Part shown: piece after piece, positions 59,001 through 64,000 of the stretch
Layout of the letters: the number at the start of each line of letters is the position of its first letter
Position numbering within the stretch: position 1 is the first letter of the stretch
DNA from: Nepenthes gracilis
Taxonomy: Eukaryota > Streptophyta > Magnoliopsida > Caryophyllales > Nepenthaceae
DNA: 64,000 bases
Assembly: GCA_033239525.1 (NCBI GenBank)
Contig: BSYO01000005.1
Span: 27,931,341-27,995,340, forward strand
Reading direction: 5' to 3'
Notes under the pieces: model-generated
What the model saw: the letters and a program-made list of their open reading frames with translations, nothing else
Told to the model about the DNA's origin: nothing
Databases searched by the model: none
Program-made: the position numbers and the translations under genes

Positions 59001-61211
59001 AATAAACAAGGCATTTGCAAAATGCCTCAAATTTCATGAAATACAGAAGCAGAGAAGTTTCATGAAAGGACAGCAATTGAGAAAGCAACAACGATGGGAG
59101 AGAGTATTAAATTACAGATGGATTCTAACATATAGCAAATATTCAATTCAGTTCACCTAATGTAAGACACATTGTCATGGAAACGACCTTTTTGCAATAA
59201 AGGAGTACGACAATGTATATCAGACTGTTCTTCAACCCCATGATGTAAGAACCATGTGCACCAAGCCACCCTTTTTAATTAAAGGCTCAACAACATGTCC
59301 ATGCTGAGTTCTATATAAACCTATATAACATTGGGAGAGGATAGTGACTTACAGATAGATTCTAGCATATAGCAAATATTCGAATTTAGTTCATCTAATG
59401 AAAGACACAACATCATGGAAACAACCATTTTACAACATAGGAGTACAATAATGTATATCTAACTGTTCTTAAACCCTGAAGTAAGAGTCATGCGCACCAA
59501 GTTGGGATTTTTTAATTAACGGCTCAACATTATGTCCATTGTTGAGTTCTCTATAACCCAAGAAGTAAGCTGGAATACTCATTGGATTTCTTGATGAACT
59601 GTATGTTAGAACATGGAAAGGTGAGCCACAAAATGTTTCCATCTTCAATCCAATGCTTCAACTTGTGTCGTTTAAGCAGCAATAAATCAATAAATCCAAA
59701 GTTCAATTATGAGGAAGTTCAGACGTTGACTACTTTGATAATATGACATTATGCTGTGGTGTCCTTATAAAAGAAACAGCATAAGGCCCAAATGAAATTG
59801 ACAACCATAAAGAATGAAGTCGTCAATTGATTAATTGAATATAAAGATCAACATCCCAACTTCTGATATCTGGTTTGAAAAATATATTAATAGATTCTAT
59901 AGGCTCACCAAACCTAATGGTAGGGATAATAGAACTACACACACATAAATAAATACTAAGCAGATGAAGGGAAAGCATAAAAAGTGAAACATGCATGAAG
60001 GCAAACATAAGAGAGATGTGAGAGAGAGAAAGAGATACCACCTTAAGGACATGCTGTAAATTTGCATCAGAAGCATGGCAAGCTGCTCTTAGTTTCTTTT
60101 CCATGCTCTGTATAAGATTAGAACACCGTAATTCTGCCTCCATATATGCATTCATTTTGTAATCCTGTATCAGCAATGTAACCAAATCTATGATACATAA
60201 AAAATAAACATTCCCAGCAGATTTAGAACAAAGAATTAGAGTGTACAATAGCTAACAGAAACAAGAGATCACAGACATCACAAATAAAATTTTGACTCTG
60301 TCATGTTTGCATTCACTTCTTAAAAGTTAAAGAGGGAGGCCCCAATGCAATGAAAATTCTCCTTTATCCTTTTCCGGACCATATAGAATGATCATCATAT
60401 ATTAAAGAAGAATTAAATAGAGACTTGACACCCTATTCACAGAACATAAAAAACAGAAGGGGGAAGGAGGGAAAGGAAACAACAGGAAATAAATTTAACT
60501 TTTAGGCAATGCATCAAATGTCATTGGATTGCTTCTCCACACGAAGAACCAACGAAGGAAATGAGTTGCTGATAGCAACAGAATCAGACATAACTAATCG
60601 AACAGCCTTGTGTAGCACAAGTTCATACATTTTGTTCAGGACTGCTCATAATTCATCTGGAACTAGTAGTGGTCACCCAATTCCATAATCAATAAAAATC
60701 AGATGGTATACGTATAATGTAGAAGCAACAGCTGAACCGGAGCTAAACTACTACTCAAAAAACAGCTGGCACAGTAAACAAAAAGACAGTACAACACAAA
60801 CAACAAGAAACATTCGCAACTGCCCATGATCACATGCATTCCTTTGTATTGAAAACAGAGTAATCCAATTACCTCAAATGCCTTTCTAAATTTATTCTGT
60901 AGGAGCTTCTCATATTTCTGCCTTGCTGAACCAGCTCCAACAGCAATACCATTAAACACCCCCATTGCTTTTTGAATTGCCTCATCATGTGCTTCCCTTA
61001 ATGCTACCTGCAATAATAAAATTAGAAAATAAACTCAGGCCCCAGGACTAAAAGGTTAAAGGTTCAATTTCTTCTCCCCAACTTATACCAATAAAAGAAA
61101 ACAAAATAAACTGATACTTACTTCCTCTGGTGGCTTTGATCGGTCAAAGGAAGACATATAAACCTCAATAGCCGCGTCAAATGCTCTCCGGCACTCTGCT
61201 TCTTCAACACT
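56087..61211 (-). CDS. Guanylate-binding-protein-like (GBPL) gene, 3' part, frameshift in last exon
   Basis: Exons, 5' to 3' on the minus strand: 61211-61122, 61007-60873, 60164-60042, 58651-58566, 58398-57786, 57656-57579, 57137-56087. All introns are GT-AG and phases agree. The N-terminal GTPase domain and the first exons lie off the right edge. What is present is the helical GBP C-terminal region (SVEEAECRRAFDAAIEVYMS, DEAIQKAMGVFNGIAVGAGS, DYKMNAYMEAELRCSNLIQS), a long coiled coil, basic nuclear-signal-like patches (GKRVRA, ASKKPK) and a final TIQKLKRELTKHNFGAEVL tail. Plant GBPLs act in immunity, some through nuclear condensates. The last exon is 1051 bases, one more than a multiple of three. 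The frame breaks at about 56570-56585, between LLETER and ARAEANRRAEAL, and without a correction the last ~160 residues are lost. Confidence 0.88.
58950..58972. repeat. Poly-T tract in a GBPL intron
   Basis: An uninterrupted run of about 22 T. Another run of about 16 T followed by GGGGGGG lies near 62796-62818. Confidence 0.9.
59096..59570. repeat. ~240-bp tandem duplication in a GBPL intron
   Basis: Two diverged copies lie side by side (about 59096-59337 and 59338-59570). They share ACATATAGCAAATATTC, ATCATGGAAAC/GTCATGGAAAC and GGCTCAACA...ATGTCCAT. Confidence 0.8.
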
Positions 61212-64000
61212 CTACAATAGAAGTTGCTCTTTTGCTCAGTCAAGAAAGCAACTAATCGTACCAGTACAACTAATAGGTGCCATTACAAGGGAACCAAAAT
61301 TTCACTTCTATCCCATTGCAAATGATACATTGATGGTGTGCAGGGCTTAAAAAAGGCACTCTTGTGCTGTTAAGGGACTGTTTGCTTCACTTTGCACATG
61401 TAAGTGGGCTTGAGGTAAATCAGGAAAGAGCAACATCTTTTCTTTTCATTTTTTGAGGGTGTCTCAAGAGCACACAGATCTGAACTCCCAGTAGGAAAGA
61501 CCTATAGATGAGTTTTGCCAAGGTGGTAGCTTGGAGAGCATGTCCCCTCACAAAAAAGTCAATGATGATGTTAAAACCACTTGTTGATAAATGACAGCAG
61601 GAACAGAGTGGTGAAGCTCAAATTTCCTATTGTATCCGGAGAGATCCCAATTATTACAAGCAGTGATCTACATCATGCATGAACAAAACTTTGTGCTGCC
61701 TAGGTGTGTAGTTGATGAGACAAGGTCTATTTGTAGAGTCTTCCACTGGTGTGGGCTCATCATAAACAAGAAAAAATCTCTAGTGGCTTGGGCAGATGTT
61801 TGCAAACCAAAGAGAAGTGGAGGCATGGGAAACAAAATACCTGCAGAGTTGGAATGAGGTTATCCTCGTTAAGCAGTTATGGTCAGTAGCATTGAAAGAA
61901 GAAGGACCGTAATTAGATGAGTGCACCACATGATTTTGTTCTTGAAAGTAAAAAGTGTTGGGATGTGCACAGAAAGTAGAATGCATCATGGATTTGGAGT
62001 AAATACTGATGGTTAGACATGTTTTTCCAAGTTGTGTGGAAGAACAAAATGGCTATAGAAGGTGGAAACAGAGATGAGGTTAGCTGGACAGCAAAGTAGA
62101 TTGGTACTACATGGTTTGTGCAAAGCAATTCGTGCCTAATTACACTATTTATCTGCTAGTTGGCAGCACAGAGCAGAGAGAGAACAAAAGGAAAAATGGA
62201 GAAGTGAGAGTTACAGCTATTCACGGATTGAGTCCTGTGGTCAGCACAAAAACAGCAGGTTATTATTCTGTAAGTGACTTACAGCATGAAAGGGGTATGA
62301 TAATGGAAAAATTAACCTGAGACAAAGCCTAAAGAATGAGATAGCTGGACAAAAGTAATTGCAGAGAACAAAAGGAAAAATGGAGAAGCAGGAATTGCAG
62401 CTATGCACAGATTGAGTTGTGTCCAGCACAAGGAAAGCAGGTCATTATTCAATGAGTGCACTTGCAAGAAAGAGGTCTGATAATGGAAAAAATTAACCTG
62501 AGACAAAAGCAAAAAGAATGCAATAGCTGGAATGATTGGTTTTTCGCTGTAGTTACAGAGAGAAGAAAAGCAACTATAGAAGGATAGTTCATGCCCCTGA
62601 TATGTGCCACCCTTTCCGAATGATTGGATGCTGCCAAAGGGAGTGGCGAATAGCTAAAGAATAGAAGAATGATCAAGGGAACTATGATGGAGGCAATAAC
62701 CTGGTAGACCAGGTTATGTTGAAGGCTCATTGCAAGTTAAGTCCCTTTCTGGCTGGTAGTTGAGAGATTGTAATTATGAGGCTTTGTTTTCCTTCTTTTT
62801 TTTTTTTTTTTGGGGGGGAAGGCTGAGTTAATCTCCAGCATATTCTTAGTGAGATGTTACACTTTTGGTTACTGAGCATCAAAATTTTACTTCACCCTGA
62901 AAAAAATTGTTCCATTATGCAGGACAGACATTGAATGTACCATAGCACTTGACAAGAAAATACTGCAACAGATTGACAAATATGTAACTCATTTTGCCAA
63001 GTATTTTATGAGGCAAAATGCAACATGAAGTAAAACTTTTTTCATCAAGGGAGCTAGAAATCCTACTGTGCAGAATATTTATGGAATCCATATCTACCTT
63101 TCTGCTTGCTCCAGGGAACATACTCTAAAAGTACAAGCTCAAATCCCTATTACTATCTCACCCTAAGTCTTCCTTGGTCCACCCCTTCATCGTCCATTGG
63201 CATCAACCTCAAATCACATGTCAAAATTATTGAGAAAGAATACAAATTAAGAATTAATCACTAAGCAGCATATGTAAAATATTCGCATAGAGGTTTCAAC
63301 AAGTCGGTCTCCATTTGAGCTGTCTTTTAACAAGCTCAGGCCTAATACAATCTTGCATGAGCAGTAAAACTCTATACAAGAATTCATACCATTACATAGC
63401 TAAGATAAACCAAGCCAGAGTCAAACTCAATCATAATGAAACACAAATATTAAGATTTTGCAAAATTTACAAATCCAATCTCTTAGAAAGCACCCACAAT
63501 GCCTTCTTATGTTGGTCTCCTGCCCTAACGCACTAATGGATGAACAGTCAATTTTAGCTTTTAAATGCTTTGTTCTATAATTGATATGGATCTTTCATTA
63601 ATCCTGAACCCCATTCTCTCTCTTCTGGTCTCTCACTCTCTCTAAAGATCACACCATAGACAGCCCACAGCTTCATTCGCTCCCATGGTCTCACCTCACA
63701 CACTTCTGCAGATGTTGTCATCCACCACAATCTCGATTAGCATCGTCAGCACCACAATTCAACACTAAATCAATACACAGCAATAGCAGCAACAATCATC
63801 AGATCTGTTTGCAGGATTTTAATATATTCTATAATTCATAAACCTATTGATCCTTCTAGAGTTTCTTCTATATACAGGGGATTCCATAGAATCCATACAG
63901 CAAACCACTTTTTTCTTCAAAAGAATCAGTTGAATTGAAATAATCATCTATATCTTCAATGTGACAAGGCATGCAACCTTTGTGTTCAACTTCAACCCCA
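61212..64000 (-). other. Upstream GBPL intron running off the right edge
   Basis: No further GBPL exon is recognised from 61212 to the end, so this is probably one long intron. It contains the tandem duplication at 62176-62535 and simple-sequence tracts. The open frames have no recognisable domain. Confidence 0.45.
62176..62535. repeat. ~185-bp tandem duplication in the GBPL intron
   Basis: GAGAACAAAAGGAAAAATGG starts each copy (about 62178 and 62363). Both continue through GATTGAGT, CAGCACAA, GATAATGGAAAAA and TTAACCTGAGACAAA. Confidence 0.8.

Overview
This is a window of plant (eudicot) nuclear DNA. The evidence is a spliced chloroplast triose-phosphate translocator gene, a plant-specific NAC factor, a plant guanylate-binding-like GTPase gene, GT-AG introns, AT-rich intergenic DNA and many LTR retrotransposons in nested layers. 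Nothing looks prokaryotic or organellar. No DNA here reads as a viral genome: every reverse transcriptase seen has integrase upstream of RT, the Ty1/Copia order.

Layout. The first exon of a gene running off the left edge (minus, ATG at 970) sits head to head with an HSP40/DnaJ gene (plus, ATG at 1402); about 430 bp with two CACGTG boxes lie between them. The DnaJ gene is broken. Its J-domain exon is separated from its C-terminal exons (11741-12610) by about 10 kb of nested retrotransposons, the middle exon is gone, and one C-terminal exon has a stop codon. Next, convergent with it, is an apparently intact 12-exon triose-phosphate/phosphate translocator (TPT) gene on the minus strand (22930 to 13176, 407 codons plus stop). 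Its 6.5-kb fourth intron is full of solo LTRs, and a recent 172-bp tandem duplication has copied the exon 3 splice acceptor.

A decayed full-length Copia element (about 24715-29640) follows, then a single-exon receptor-like pseudokinase (31490-32509) and about 12 kb of AT-rich DNA holding a minus-strand Copia remnant and a solo LTR. A three-exon SND2/NAC073-type NAC gene (44538-46647) comes next, then a 5-kb nested element: a Copia carrying a Ty3/Gypsy-type solo LTR in its interior and a MITE-like insertion in one LTR. The right end (56087 to beyond 64000, minus) is the 3' half of a guanylate-binding-protein-like (GBPL) gene with a frameshift in its last exon.

The genes do not form a pathway. 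What links the window is its transposon history. The most interesting recurring signal is in the Copia LTRs: many of them, including very diverged ones on both strands, keep a small stem-loop about 80-180 bp before the LTR 3' end, followed by a TTTTCCACGTTAAA-like box. The stem bases change in a compensatory way from copy to copy. Other points are the contrasting decay of two Copia elements (small indels versus C-to-T stops), W-box-like TTGACC clusters in LTRs, and a large inverted LTR pair inside the broken DnaJ gene.
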